Numbered from the stretch's first letter, positions 11,000 through 20,219 are shown. The stretch is 64,000 nucleotides of DNA from Gammaproteobacteria bacterium (GCA_012103455.1 WLWT01000001.1:730001-794000); one strand, 5' to 3'. Notes: generated by a model not told the origin, from the letters alone. Translations and numbers: made by a program.

Positions 11000-13900
11000 A
11001 TGAGTACTGTTATTCCCAGGGCGGTTGTATTTGCAACGATCATATTTGGGCCGCTAATCGTGGGCGGGGCGCTTTGGCCTACGCTGGCGATGGCTGAGGC
11101 CCCGGATCTCAGGGTTACGGCTAAAACCTTCGGGGCAGACAACCGGAGCAGTGGTCAGCCGGACATTGTGGTGCTGCATTCCGGTTCCGTGGTACAGACG
11201 GGCGATGGCATTCGCTTAAGTGTACGAACCGAGGCACGGGTATATCTCTATGTATTCGCTGTCGGGGCAAGCGGTTCTGCGGTGTTACTGCACCCCATAA
11301 CCCGGCGCTCGGAGCAAGCTCTGACACAGGCGGGTGAGGTTGTTGTCATTCCTGAGGGCGGAGCGTTCTTGCCGTTAGATCGCCACATCGGAAGAGAATT
11401 TATCGTCGCTTTGAGTAGCCGATCACCCGTTAGAGATATCGATGCGTTGTTGCTGATGGCAGAGAACGCAGTCGCCGCTAACGGCAGGCTGGAGGCCCGC
11501 GAGTTGGCAGCATTCGGTGAGGCGGCGGTGGCGGAGTTCGCTCACGTGGCTTCCCTTAGCGGTACGGGAGAGCGCCATGTTGAAAGCAGCCCCGCATCTG
11601 CGTTTGCGCGATCGCCGGATGAGTCCGGTGTGTTAGTGGAATCAGGAACGCAGATTCAAGCGTTGTTGGGTGGTTCACAGCCCGCCGAACCGAAGGCGCC
11701 TGCCATGGTGCGGCCAATGCAGCTAGCGCAGGAAGAAGAGACGCCGGGCGGGTTCAGCTTGGGTCGCCTATTTGGCATTGATGAAAAACAAGAGCCTGCT
11801 TCATCCAGTCAAGCGGAGCGCGAGCAAGAAGGCGGCACGTGGGATCAGCTTTTCACTAGCGAGCCGAATGCATCTGGCCGGGATGGGAGCGGCGCGCCCA
11901 AGGTAGCTGTCTCCGGGGCTGATATTTCCGGGGCCGATGTCTCTACGGCACCGTCGCCGGCGGTCTCCGCGGAGCGGGTGGACAACGGTTCGAAGATACC
12001 GGCGTCTTATACGCCGGCACGTGGGCCACTCTATCAGGAGACCCTGAGCCGTCTGTTTCAACTGTCGCCTGCCAAAACCGAGGTAAATGCGGCGCGGAGC
12101 ACGGCTGAAGGCCAGGGGCTGAAAGCGGATATCGCCGCCGCCCCTGACACCGGGGACCTCCCTGGCGCTGAGGAAGCAAGCACCACTTTCGAAGTAGCGC
12201 AAGATTCCGAGGTGTCTGAGGCGCCGTCCTTGTCTAGCTGGATTTTTGGTGCTGACTCAACGGATCAGGAGCCGCAGCGAGAAATAAGTATTACGGCTGC
12301 TGTCCAAGAGGTTGTGCTCGCCGATGTGCGCGGGGAGGCCTCTGAGGCGGACACAAATGTGAACGCCGCGAGGCCGGCCACAGCTCAAGATGATGATATG
12401 CCGTTGCTGTCGCGGCTGTTGGATTCGGGCAGGGCGGGTAGTGAGGCGGCGGTAGTGGAAAAACCACCCCTAGAAGTTGTGCCCGAAGAGGCTGGTGTTG
12501 ATAGCGCCATCACTGATAGTGCCGCTACCGATAATATCAGCGACAACCGTGAGGCTAGCGCTGGGCAAGAAGACGATAGTTCTCTACTCAGGCGGCTGTT
12601 TGGCGGTGGCCTTCAGCAGGGCGCTGAGAACGATTCGCGGGACCCCGCTATCGAAGCCCAGACAGTTGCAGCCAAGGCGACGGCGCCGTCGCAGCGGGAA
12701 CCGGATGTGATAGAGCGGTCATCCGTGGCGGCGGATGCGCCGCCGGGTGTAACCACGGCGGCGGGCGCCGTGTCATCCGACGCCATATCATTTGATGATG
12801 AACGATCGTTCCTCTCGCGGCTGTTCTCCAGTGATGCACTAGCATCGCGTTTCGAGCCCGCCGCGGTTCGAGTTGAGCGCTCCGGCGCGTCGCCTGCGCC
12901 TGTTGTCGCCAAGGAGGAGGCTATAGCTGCTAAAGAAGCTTTGGCTCAACAAGAAACGGTAGAGCAAGATAGCGGTATCATTTCTAGCATTACAGATTTT
13001 TTAGGTCTCGGAAGGGCGGATGAACCGGAACCGGCAGCGCCGGTAACGCAGATAAGCATAGAGGAAATCCCCGCTGCACGCGTGCCTGAGCCGCGCATTG
13101 TGATGAACGAGGAAGACGGCTCGGTGCGCCTGCCTCAGATCGGAGGGGCTGATACGGGCACTGCACCGCGTGGGGTCGTGCGCGGTGGGAGTGGTGTGCT
13201 GCGGTCGGCGGGTGCGCAGATCGCGCAGTTGTTGGGAGGGGAGGGAGAGCCATCGGTGGCGCTTGATTCAAGCGATGTTCAGCCGGATCTTGAACCGCCA
13301 GAGGCGTCGCCAGAGCCGGTTGTGGTGCGAGCGAACGGGTCCAGGGTGGATGCATCTGCGCTGGTTGGTGAATCATCGCTTAGCGAAAGCGGCGGCACCT
13401 TCTCGACTGGGCGCGTGAGCAGGGATGTGCGGCCTGGAGCGGCAGATGTGACTACAAGCATTTTGCCTAAGATTGAGACACCCGTTACCGCCGCACTTGA
13501 ACAGCAAGGAAATGCCTTGGTCAGGGCCGGCGCGACGCAAACAGGACTCGATGAGATCGCTTTGAGCGCATCACGGACGCGCACAGAGCTCAGTCCAGTG
13601 GTAGACGGACAGATTGTACGCAGTGTTGTGTTGGTCGTATCTCCCAAGGGCCGCGGTACGGGCATGGTGGTGGATAAAAAAGGACACATCCTCACCAATT
13701 GGCAGGTGGTGCGGGGATTTCGCCGCGTGTCTGTTTGGCTTAAGGCGCCGGCCCTTGATGCTGCCGATTTAAACCGGCCTATGACAGCCCTGGTCGCTCG
13801 TACTAACCGTGCGAGCGATCTGGCCCTGCTGCGAATAGAAGGAGGGGTGCCGGACCTTGAACCGTTACCTATGGCGGCCGATGTCAATGTATTGCAAGGG

Positions 13901-14200
13901 GAGCCGGTGCATCTATTGAGTCATGCCGGTGTTGGCCAATGGCAATATACACCTGGAGTATTCGTCGCCGCCAAGCCCCGCCATTCCTGGCTGAGTGATG
14001 GACGGTATGTACACAAGGCTGCTGTTGTCCGTGCCAAGCTGGACAGGCGCTCTCCAGAGGTGGGCGGACCTCTTTTGAATGATTCGATGGAGATGGTGGG
14101 TATTAGCTCCCAGGTAGCCAAACGCTCCGCTCACATCTACGCTGTATCAGTCGAAGGAGTCAGACGTTTCTTGTCGGCTGAGGCTGCGCTGTCGCAATAG
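11000..14200 (+). CDS. Large exported protein: DUF4384-like head, low-complexity middle, inactive trypsin-like domain
   Basis: 1066 residues. An N-terminal signal-like segment (VVFATIIFGPLIVGGALWPTLAMA) is followed by a DUF4384-like domain (about 35-150; GDGIRLSVRTEARVYLYVFA, LPLDRHIGREFIVAL). Residues 200-870 are Ala/Glu/Ser/Asp-rich and probably disordered. Residues about 870-1060 resemble an HtrA/trypsin protease: RSVVLVVSPKGRGTGMVVDKKGHILTN and ASDLALLRIEGG. The catalytic His is replaced (NWQVV, Gln902) and the nucleophile Ser is replaced (PEVGGPLL, Val1021); only Asp940 remains. The domain should bind rather than cut peptides. The middle carries repeated motifs of the type L-x-RLF. An envelope location is inferred. 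The ATG has no clear Shine-Dalgarno sequence. Confidence 0.8.
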   Translation: MSTVIPRAVVFATIIFGPLIVGGALWPTLAMAEAPDLRVTAKTFGADNRSSGQPDIVVLHSGSVVQTGDGIRLSVRTEARVYLYVFAVGASGSAVLLHPITRRSEQALTQAGEVVVIPEGGAFLPLDRHIGREFIVALSSRSPVRDIDALLLMAENAVAANGRLEARELAAFGEAAVAEFAHVASLSGTGERHVESSPASAFARSPDESGVLVESGTQIQALLGGSQPAEPKAPAMVRPMQLAQEEETPGGFSLGRLFGIDEKQEPASSSQAEREQEGGTWDQLFTSEPNASGRDGSGAPKVAVSGADISGADVSTAPSPAVSAERVDNGSKIPASYTPARGPLYQETLSRLFQLSPAKTEVNAARSTAEGQGLKADIAAAPDTGDLPGAEEASTTFEVAQDSEVSEAPSLSSWIFGADSTDQEPQREISITAAVQEVVLADVRGEASEADTNVNAARPATAQDDDMPLLSRLLDSGRAGSEAAVVEKPPLEVVPEEAGVDSAITDSAATDNISDNREASAGQEDDSSLLRRLFGGGLQQGAENDSRDPAIEAQTVAAKATAPSQREPDVIERSSVAADAPPGVTTAAGAVSSDAISFDDERSFLSRLFSSDALASRFEPAAVRVERSGASPAPVVAKEEAIAAKEALAQQETVEQDSGIISSITDFLGLGRADEPEPAAPVTQISIEEIPAARVPEPRIVMNEEDGSVRLPQIGGADTGTAPRGVVRGGSGVLRSAGAQIAQLLGGEGEPSVALDSSDVQPDLEPPEASPEPVVVRANGSRVDASALVGESSLSESGGTFSTGRVSRDVRPGAADVTTSILPKIETPVTAALEQQGNALVRAGATQTGLDEIALSASRTRTELSPVVDGQIVRSVVLVVSPKGRGTGMVVDKKGHILTNWQVVRGFRRVSVWLKAPALDAADLNRPMTALVARTNRASDLALLRIEGGVPDLEPLPMAADVNVLQGEPVHLLSHAGVGQWQYTPGVFVAAKPRHSWLSDGRYVHKAAVVRAKLDRRSPEVGGPLLNDSMEMVGISSQVAKRSAHIYAVSVEGVRRFLSAEAALSQ

Positions 14201-14202
14201 AG

Positions 14203-14262
14203 GTTATCGCCTTGATGGTTATCGTTTTAGGGGCCATCGCTTTGGGGAGCATTGCAGTGGGA
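14203..14262. repeat. Degenerate 15-bp tandem repeat, four units
   Basis: Four consecutive 15-bp units between the pseudoprotease gene and phaR: GTTATCGCCTTGATG, GTTATCGTTTTAGGG, GCCATCGCTTTGGGG, AGCATTGCAGTGGGA. Units drift by substitutions only, with no length change. It covers almost the whole intergenic gap and supplies the G-rich ribosome binding site of phaR at its end. Confidence 0.7.
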
Positions 14263-14273
14263 GGCGCAGTGAT

Positions 14274-14780
14274 ATGGGCCGGTTTACAGCTAGAGTGAGC
14301 ATTGTTGTGAGTGAGCCGCGTGTCATCAAAAAGTATCCTAACCGACGGCTGTATGACACGCAGATAAGCAGTTATATCACTCTAGAGGACGTGCGTAAGC
14401 TCGTACTTGAGCACGTTGCCTTCGTGGTAGTGGATGCGAAATCCAAAGAAGACATTACTCGCAGTATCCTATTGCAGATCATCTTTGAGCGTGAAGAAGA
14501 CGGTCAGCCGATTTTCAGCACGGCGGCGCTTGAGCAGATAGTGCGGTTTTATGGTGATGACTTGCAGTCCATGATGACCACGTTCTTCGAAAGCAGTCTT
14601 CGCCTATTCGCTGAACAACAACATGCGCTGCGCCGCCAGATGGAAACGGTGCGGGGCGAGCCTATGAACATCATTAGAGATATGGCCGAGCGCAATATGA
14701 CTGTTTGGCGCGAGATGCAACGCTCTTTTTTGGGCGCCGGCGCCGCTTCACGGTGCAAATCCGCTGATGATGATTCTTGA
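14274..14780 (+). CDS. phaR: Polyhydroxyalkanoate synthesis repressor PhaR
   Basis: A 168-residue PhaR-family repressor. In this family the protein senses PHB granules and controls phasin and PHB genes. Seen: the DNA-binding N-terminal motif VIKKYPNRRLYDTQISSYITLEDVRKL (approximately residues 16-44), VVDAKSKEDITRSILLQIIFERE, and the following helical PHB accumulation region with FYGDDLQSMMTTFFESSL. The start at 14274 follows GGGAGG with an 8-bp spacer; MRPR-like N-termini of homologues are shorter, and a GTG further in (14307) is possible. It precedes a broken phaB gene, the usual neighbour, so its target genes may be partly lost. Confidence 0.92.
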   Translation: MGRFTARVSIVVSEPRVIKKYPNRRLYDTQISSYITLEDVRKLVLEHVAFVVVDAKSKEDITRSILLQIIFEREEDGQPIFSTAALEQIVRFYGDDLQSMMTTFFESSLRLFAEQQHALRRQMETVRGEPMNIIRDMAERNMTVWREMQRSFLGAGAASRCKSADDDS

Positions 14781-14858
14781 GTGCCTTGTGGCTTAGCGGA
14801 CCGGCCCTAAAAGACAGGTCCTGGTAAACGGTGTCAAAAGCGAATGACAAGCTGAACT

Positions 14859-15531
14859 ATGAGGAATGACATATCCAAGCGAGTAGCTTTTGTGATTGGC
14901 GGCGCAGGTGTACTCGGGACAGCGATATGCAATGCGTTGGCGGGCGCGGGATGTACCGTGGCTGCCGGTGATGTCATCGGTGGAACCGAAGATGGCGAGC
15001 GTTGGTTGCATGAGACGTGAGGGACCAATTATACCTTCACTATAGAGTACTTGGATGTGACTGATACGGTTTCGTGTAAAGAGGCGATAGCAAACACCGA
15101 AAGAGCCTGTGGGCCCATTGATGTGTCGGTGAATCGCACCAGGATTACTAGGGATGGTACTTCCCGCAAGATGGAGGCCGATCAGTGGCGCGCGGTATTC
15201 AATACCAATTTGGACAGTATGTTTAATGTCACTAGGCAAATCATTAGCAGTATGCTGGAGCGCGAGTTTGGCCGCATCGTCAATATCTCCTTATTAAATG
15301 GTGTGAAAGGCTAGTTTGGCGGGCGAGTTATTCCGCGGCCAAGGCGCGAATGCATGGTTTCACCATGGCCCCTGCACAGGAAGTGCGCAAGGGGAATCGT
15401 CGCACAGATCCTGGTGGCCGGTTGGGCAAGCCGGAAGAGGTGGGCGATGCGGTCGTTTTTCCAACCAAAGACGAGTCGGGTTGCATTACAGCGCTAATTT
15501 CAATCTGAATGGCGGTCAACACATGTATTGA
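14859..15531 (+). pseudogene. phaB: Broken acetoacetyl-CoA reductase (phaB)
   Basis: Remains of a short-chain dehydrogenase that would reduce acetoacetyl-CoA to 3-hydroxybutyryl-CoA for PHB synthesis. The frame from ATG 14859 (KRVAFVIGGAGVLGTAICNAL) meets TGA at 15018, resumes in the same frame (GPIDVSVNRTRITRD, DQWRAVFNTNLDSMFNVTRQII, GRIVNISLLNGVKG) and meets TAG at 15312. The rest is in another frame: ASYSAAKARMHGFTMAPAQEVRKGN, then a jump to RLGKPEEVGDAVVF, missing about 40 codons (the VSPGYI segment), and one more shift before NLNGGQHMY. Two stops, at least two frameshifts and one deletion make function implausible. Confidence 0.92.
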
Positions 15532-15619
15532 CCGCTAACGCTGCATAGACATGACTCGGGCTTGAAGTCCGATCCATGTCGTTCGATACATATGCTGCGC
15601 TTTTGTTTATTGGACTGAA

Positions 15620-15759
15620 GGGCACCTCTAAAAATGCACTTTTTCCGCGATTGCGGCGTCAACTCCGTGCTCGAATCCTCATGTATCACCTATACACTGC
15701 TGTCCTGCGCGCGGTGCTTCCTTGCACTCACGAAAAAATTACTATTTTTAGAGGCACCC
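15620..15759 (+). mobile_element. MITE copy 1 (140 bp, non-autonomous)
   Basis: A short element bounded by inverted repeats GGGCACCTCTAAAAAT at the left and the complement of GGGTGCCTCTAAAAAT at the right. It is flanked by the direct repeat TGAA on both sides, a 4-bp target duplication. It encodes nothing convincing. It is nearly identical to copies at 18114-18254 and 29445-29585. Its right end lies 5 bp from the stop codon of acs, so it may also affect the 3' end of that transcript. Confidence 0.85.
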
Positions 15760-15764
15760 TGAAT

Positions 15765-17708
15765 TTATTTGTTGGCCCGGTTGCTCACCAAGTTATCGAC
15801 TACCGCCGGATCGGCTAATGTCGATGTATCTCCTAGGGAGTCCAACTCGTTCTCTGCTACTTTGCGCAGAATGCGCCGCATGATCTTGCCTGAGCGGGTT
15901 TTGGGCAGACCGGGTGCCCACTGAATGACATCGGGTGAGGCGATCGGGCCGATCTCCTTGCGCACGTGTTGCACTAGTTCTTGGCGTAGCTCTTCCGTGC
16001 TATCCACCCCTGCCATCAAGGTGACGTAAGCATAAATGCCCTGGCCTTTGATATCGTGCGGATATCCGACCACGGCCGCTTCAGCTACCGCCTTATGTAA
16101 AACCAGAGCGCTTTCTACTTCGGCTGTGCCCATGCGATGACCGGATACATTGAGCACATCGTCTACGCGGCCGGTTATCCAGTAATAACCGGACTCGTCG
16201 CGGCGGGCGCCGTCTCCGGTAAAGTAGCGGCCTGGATAGGTCTGGAAATAGGTTTCGAAAAAGCGGCGGTGATCGCCATAAACCGTGCGCATTTGCCCAG
16301 GCCATGGGCGCGTTAACACCAGATTACCGGCGCCTGCCCCTTCGAGTTCTACTCCATTTTCATCGACGATGGCGGGCACCACTCCGAAGAATGGCCGGGT
16401 GGCGGAGCCGGGCTTGAGCGGGGTAGCGCCCGGTAGCGGTGTAATCAGATGCCCGCCCGTTTCCGTTTGCCACCAGGTATCGACTATAGGACAACGCGAG
16501 TCACCCACTATCCGGTAATACCATTGCCAAGCCTCTGGATTGATTGGCTCGCCCACCGTGCCTAGGAGCCGCAAGCTCGTGCGATCGGTTTTGGTCACTG
16601 GATCGTTTCCGACTTGCATCAGTGCCCGCAGCGCCGTAGGCGCCGTGTAGAAGGTGGCTACTCTGTGTTTGTCCACCACCTCCCAGCAGCGGCTCGCGTC
16701 TGGATAGTTAGGCACGCCTTCGAACATCAGGGTAATGGCACCGTTGGCCAGCGGGCCGTAGACGATATAAGAGTGACCGGTGACCCAACCGACGTCGGCG
16801 GTGCACCAGTACACCTCTCCTTCACGGTAGTCGAAGGTGTATTTGTGGGTCATGGCGGTGTAGAGCAGATAGCCGCCCGTGGTGTGTAAAACGCCCTTGG
16901 GTTTGCCGGTAGAGCCCGATGTGTAAAGGATGAACAGAGGGTCTTCGGCATCCATCGCCTCTGGCGGGCAATCGGGGCTGGCTGCTGCGGTCATGTCGTG
17001 ATACCAGATATCCCGACCGGTTCGCATCGTGATATCACCGCCGGTGCGTTTGACGACGATGATGTGTTCGATGCTAGGGGTTGCCTCGCACGCAGTATCG
17101 GTATTGTTCTTGAGCGGCACTTTGCGCCCGCCACGCACACCCTCATCGGCGGTAATGACGATTTTGCAGGCCGAGTCGTTGATCCGGTCGCGTAGAGCAT
17201 CCGGGGAGAATCCACCAAACACAACCGAGTGCACGGCGCCTATACGGGCACAGGCGAGCATAGCGTAAGCTGCCTCCGGGATCATCGGCATGTAGATACA
17301 AACCCGATCGCCCTTGGTGACACCTAGGCTGCGCAGGGCATTGCCCAGACGCGAAACCTCCGCGTGCAGCTCTCTATAGGTGATGTGTTTGTCGTCACCG
17401 GGGTCATCGCCCTCCCAGATGATGGCGGTTTGTTCCGCGCGGTCGGCGAGGTGACGGTCTATGCAGTTGTATGCCGCATTCAGTTGCGCGCCTTTGAACC
17501 ATTCGATATGCAAGTCATCTTCGCCGTAACTCCAGTCGCAGACGGTATCCCACGGCTTCATCCAGGTGATGAATTGATTCGCCTGCTCGGCCCAGAAGGT
17601 ATCGGGATCGTCTATGGATTGCCGGTACATGGCCCCGTAGCGGGCGCTGTCTATGTGGGCCGTTGCGGCTGCATCAGCAAGCACGGGGTAGACGTTGTTT
17701 TCGGACAT
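15765..17708 (-). CDS. acs: Acetyl-CoA synthetase
   Basis: A 647-residue AMP-forming acetate:CoA ligase, turning acetate, ATP and CoA into acetyl-CoA in the cytoplasm. Seen: the N-terminal ACAS region ([17 protein letters not shown]), the ATP-binding loop [68 protein letters not shown], and the C-terminal [11 protein letters not shown] containing the Lys that is acetylated in Acs enzymes. The start at 17708 (MSENNVYP) is chosen because GGAGGGAGGAG lies just ahead. It is full length. It stands alone on the minus strand next to a MITE and the phaR/phaB remnants. Confidence 0.97.
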   Translation of the reverse strand: MSENNVYPVLADAAATAHIDSARYGAMYRQSIDDPDTFWAEQANQFITWMKPWDTVCDWSYGEDDLHIEWFKGAQLNAAYNCIDRHLADRAEQTAIIWEGDDPGDDKHITYRELHAEVSRLGNALRSLGVTKGDRVCIYMPMIPEAAYAMLACARIGAVHSVVFGGFSPDALRDRINDSACKIVITADEGVRGGRKVPLKNNTDTACEATPSIEHIIVVKRTGGDITMRTGRDIWYHDMTAAASPDCPPEAMDAEDPLFILYTSGSTGKPKGVLHTTGGYLLYTAMTHKYTFDYREGEVYWCTADVGWVTGHSYIVYGPLANGAITLMFEGVPNYPDASRCWEVVDKHRVATFYTAPTALRALMQVGNDPVTKTDRTSLRLLGTVGEPINPEAWQWYYRIVGDSRCPIVDTWWQTETGGHLITPLPGATPLKPGSATRPFFGVVPAIVDENGVELEGAGAGNLVLTRPWPGQMRTVYGDHRRFFETYFQTYPGRYFTGDGARRDESGYYWITGRVDDVLNVSGHRMGTAEVESALVLHKAVAEAAVVGYPHDIKGQGIYAYVTLMAGVDSTEELRQELVQHVRKEIGPIASPDVIQWAPGLPKTRSGKIMRRILRKVAENELDSLGDTSTLADPAVVDNLVSNRANK

Positions 17709-18113
17709 CAGCGAATCTCCTCCCTCCAAGTGAGCCGCGAGATTATAGGCGATCTGGTATCACCGCTATTAGAACTGCGCGGCGATGCATGCAATCCAGG
17801 CCGGGTCTGGCGCGCCGCGCTCGGCTGGAGCAAACACGCCGTTCGCCTCGCCGGTTGCTTGGTCCGTGCCCTGCCATTAGACCGTGACACGTGAGAATCC
17901 CGCCTCTGCGCCCATTTAAGAACGCACGGCTCGGTGTCTATCGCTATCGCTTTGTTGCTTTTGTGTCTTCGCCCCCACTCGCAAGCGGTGTTGGCAGTTG
18001 CGCAAAAATCCTCGTGTAGGACTCCAGCGCGCTGGCCGCGAGTCTCCTCAGTAGGTGTTGTCCACGAAGTCTTTGCGCCTCTACGCGTTGAACGGATGCT
18101 TGGTATAGCCCGT
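17709..18113. other. Gene-poor stretch between acs and MITE copy 2
   Basis: About 405 bp with several short open frames on both strands, none matching a family I recognise. The piece at 17740-17900 has coding-like composition (a plus-strand reading contains NPGRVWRAALGWSKHAVRLAG) and could be debris of a lost gene, but this cannot be shown from the sequence. The acs promoter must lie near 17720-17800. Confidence 0.4.
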
Positions 18114-18254
18114 GGGCAGATCTAAAAATGCACTTTTCCGCGATTGCGGCGTCAGCGCCGTGCTCGAATCCTCAGGTATCACCTAGACACTGCGGTTGTG
18201 CGCGCGGTGCTTCCTTGCACTCACGAAAAAATGACTATTTGGTTAGAGGCGCCC
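18114..18254 (+). mobile_element. MITE copy 2 (141 bp, eroded left end)
   Basis: Same internal sequence and orientation as copy 1 (TCTAAAAATGCAC, CGCGATTGCGGCGTCA, GCTTCCTTGCACTCACGAAA). The left inverted repeat is damaged (GGGCAGATCTAAAAAT) and the right end reads TTAGAGGCGCCC. No target duplication is visible, so this is probably an older insertion. Confidence 0.8.
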
Positions 18255-18377
18255 TTGGGTTTATCCGCGCGCTCGGCAAGTTTCGTTTTACGTTGTTTTT
18301 GTTTACCCAAGGATTAAGTTCTCCATTCCAGCCGGTTTTGCGCAGCGTACTGGCTCTACGGCGGGTACTATATAACC

Positions 18378-19373
18378 ATGGATATCGATCGCATGATGCC
18401 GCTCTCGCGGCGCTTGGTTGCTCTTCTAGCATCGGGTGAGCGGTGGCTTAGAGCCGATTTGGCGGCAGCTTTGGGCGTCGAGATCGAGGCTGTTGATGCC
18501 TTGCTGAGTGCTCTTGTGAAGACGGGAAGTGCAATGGTGGTAAGTGGCGTGGATGTTGGACTGCCTGGCGCTATCGAGTTGCTTGAACGCGATTTCATTT
18601 GGGCCCAGTTGGCCAGTGACGTTGCCGGCGTGCTTAACCGTTTTGATGTGGCCGGCGTTGTTACCTCCACCAACGCCGTACTCCTAGCCGATGTTGGTGG
18701 CGCATGGCCGGCGGTAAGTGTGCTTATGGCGGAAGGGCAAAGCGCCGGCAGGGGACGCACGGCGCGCCGCTGGCATTCGCCCTTGGGCACCCATGTCTAT
18801 TTGAGCATGGTGTTTAAGTGGACCAAGCCCCTCATTGCTTTAGGCGGTTTCACGCCGGCGCTGGGGATCGGCATGGCGCGGGCATTGCGCCGGTGCGGTG
18901 TGGCGCACGTAAAAGTCAAATGGCCGAACGATTTGTTTCACGAGGACGCAAAGATGGCCGGTGTGTTGGTGGAAACTCGAACGTTGTCATCCCATGAGCA
19001 TCGTGTTGTAGTCGGGGTGGGAATCAATGTGGGTGCCGACAGGCTTGGCATTGATGTGGGACAAGCGCATACCTCGGTGAGCGTCGCGGCAAACGTCGAT
19101 ATGTCACGTAATCTTGTGGCTACCTGGATCATAGATGCCATGTACCGGACGTTCGAAGATTTTGCGCGGCATGGACTGGATGGGTTCTTGGACGACTGGC
19201 GAGGGTTCGATTATTTTGCCGGCAATCCGGTACGGGCTGTAGGGCGGGCCGGCACGATCCATGGTGTGTGCCGCGGATTGGCCCGCGATGGCGGATTGCT
19301 TCTAGATTGCGCAGGGAGCACTATTACCGTGACTGCCGGTGAAGTGTCGCTGCGGGCGGCGGGCGGCACATAA
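18378..19373 (+). CDS. birA: Bifunctional biotin-protein ligase / biotin operon repressor
   Basis: A 331-residue BirA. It activates biotin as biotinyl-AMP and transfers it to the acetyl-CoA carboxylase carrier protein; with its N-terminal winged helix (residues 1-65: LVALLASGERWLRADLAAALG) it can also repress biotin genes. Seen: the GRGRTARRWHSP nucleotide loop, VKWPNDLFHEDAKMAGVLVE with the catalytic Lys, VVVGVGININVG-type segment (VVGVGINVGAD), and the SH3-like C-terminal domain. The start lies close behind a TATATA run and has no strong Shine-Dalgarno sequence. The pantothenate kinase gene coaX that often follows birA is absent; the SPOR gene follows directly. Confidence 0.94.
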   Translation: MDIDRMMPLSRRLVALLASGERWLRADLAAALGVEIEAVDALLSALVKTGSAMVVSGVDVGLPGAIELLERDFIWAQLASDVAGVLNRFDVAGVVTSTNAVLLADVGGAWPAVSVLMAEGQSAGRGRTARRWHSPLGTHVYLSMVFKWTKPLIALGGFTPALGIGMARALRRCGVAHVKVKWPNDLFHEDAKMAGVLVETRTLSSHEHRVVVGVGINVGADRLGIDVGQAHTSVSVAANVDMSRNLVATWIIDAMYRTFEDFARHGLDGFLDDWRGFDYFAGNPVRAVGRAGTIHGVCRGLARDGGLLLDCAGSTITVTAGEVSLRAAGGT

Positions 19374-19385
19374 ACTTTGACGTTG

Positions 19386-20105
19386 ATGAGGTTTATCGTT
19401 TTTCTTCTAGTAGCCGCCAACTTGGCAGCACTCTATTTAACTTGGCAGCACTCTATTTCTTTCTCTACCCACACAGTGTCAGAAGATCCGCCGGCGGTTC
19501 TACCGCCACAGCCGTCCCCCCGGTTGGTTCTACTGAGCGAGATGTCGCCACAGGAGCCGCAAGAGAAAACGCTACCTGCTCGTTTGCAGACCGTTTACGC
19601 GGGAGGCAATTACTCAGGGTCTAATCCCTTAGGGTCTGATCAACTGAAGGGGCAGTGTTTTGTTTTGGGACCGGTCGTTTTGTAGACACAAAGACAGGCC
19701 CTCGGAGCTTGGCTCATCAGGCGGGCGCCGAGTGCTACCTTCGAGACGGGCAAACGCCGAGAATTGAACCGCTATTGGGTGCATTTGCCCCCGGCGGCCT
19801 CACTGGCTGCGGCATTGTTAACAGAGGCCGCGTTGCGGGAAAAAGGTGTTGACGATGTTCTCGTGATTCGGCGTGGTGACATGAGACATGCGGTGTCATT
19901 GGGTCTTGACTCCCATGACAGCTCAATGCGCCGCCGCGTAGATGAGCTGAGGAAACACGGCATCGAGCCGGCCGTGGTAAAATGCCCGGGTGGAGGGGAA
20001 CTGGAATGGCTGGAGGTGCAGTTTCGGGCAGAACAGACTTTCCCGGCCGCCGAATTTGGTGCATCGTTCGAGGCGATGCGCAGTATCTTGATTCCTTGCC
20101 ATTAG
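19386..20105 (+). pseudogene. SPOR-domain membrane protein interrupted by an in-frame TAG
   Basis: One reading frame from ATG 19386 to 20105, broken by a single TAG at 19683-19685. Before the stop: a membrane anchor (MRFIVFLLVAANLAALYLTW), a Pro-rich linker and RLVLLSEMSPQ, then CFVLGPV. After the stop, same frame: QALGAWLIRRAPS, ELNRYWVHLPPAASLAAALL and a SPOR-like repeat (KGVDDVLVIRRGDMRHAVSLG, RRRVDELRKHGIEPAVV). SPOR domains bind denuded septal peptidoglycan. Such proteins are common after birA-coaX in gammaproteobacteria. A 20-bp tandem duplication sits in the membrane anchor (19419-19458). Most likely inactivated; a 99-residue N-terminal and a 113-residue C-terminal fragment remain possible products. 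Confidence 0.75.
19419..19458 (+). repeat. 20-bp exact tandem duplication
   Basis: AACTTGGCAGCACTCTATTT occurs twice in a row inside the membrane anchor of the SPOR gene. Because 20 is not a multiple of three, it changes the reading frame between the start codon and the conserved domain. Confidence 0.9.
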
Positions 20106-20129
20106 TATTTTGAGGTTAGTATTTTGGGG
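20102..20129 (+). repeat. 14-bp tandem duplication
   Basis: TTAGTATTTTGAGG followed directly by TTAGTATTTTGGGG, just at the stop codon of the SPOR gene. One substitution separates the units. Confidence 0.8.
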
Positions 20130-20219
20130 TTGGCATTGCTTTGAAGCTGTGACCGCCAGCACGGCAGCGTTAGCCGAATGCGTCCACAATTGCTCACAGT
20201 ACATATTTGGTGGTGTGTT

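Noticed and set aside
15018..15020. In-frame TGA in phaB as a selenocysteine codon
   Set aside because: A second stop, frameshifts and a deletion follow, and no SECIS-like hairpin is evident; decay explains it better.
17364..17894. 176-codon plus-strand open frame
   Set aside because: Most of it is antisense to the well-supported acs gene; the remaining piece has no family match.
19683..19685. TAG in the SPOR gene as pyrrolysine or programmed readthrough
   Set aside because: No pyrrolysine genes or readthrough context are visible in this type of organism, and other genes here also carry lesions.
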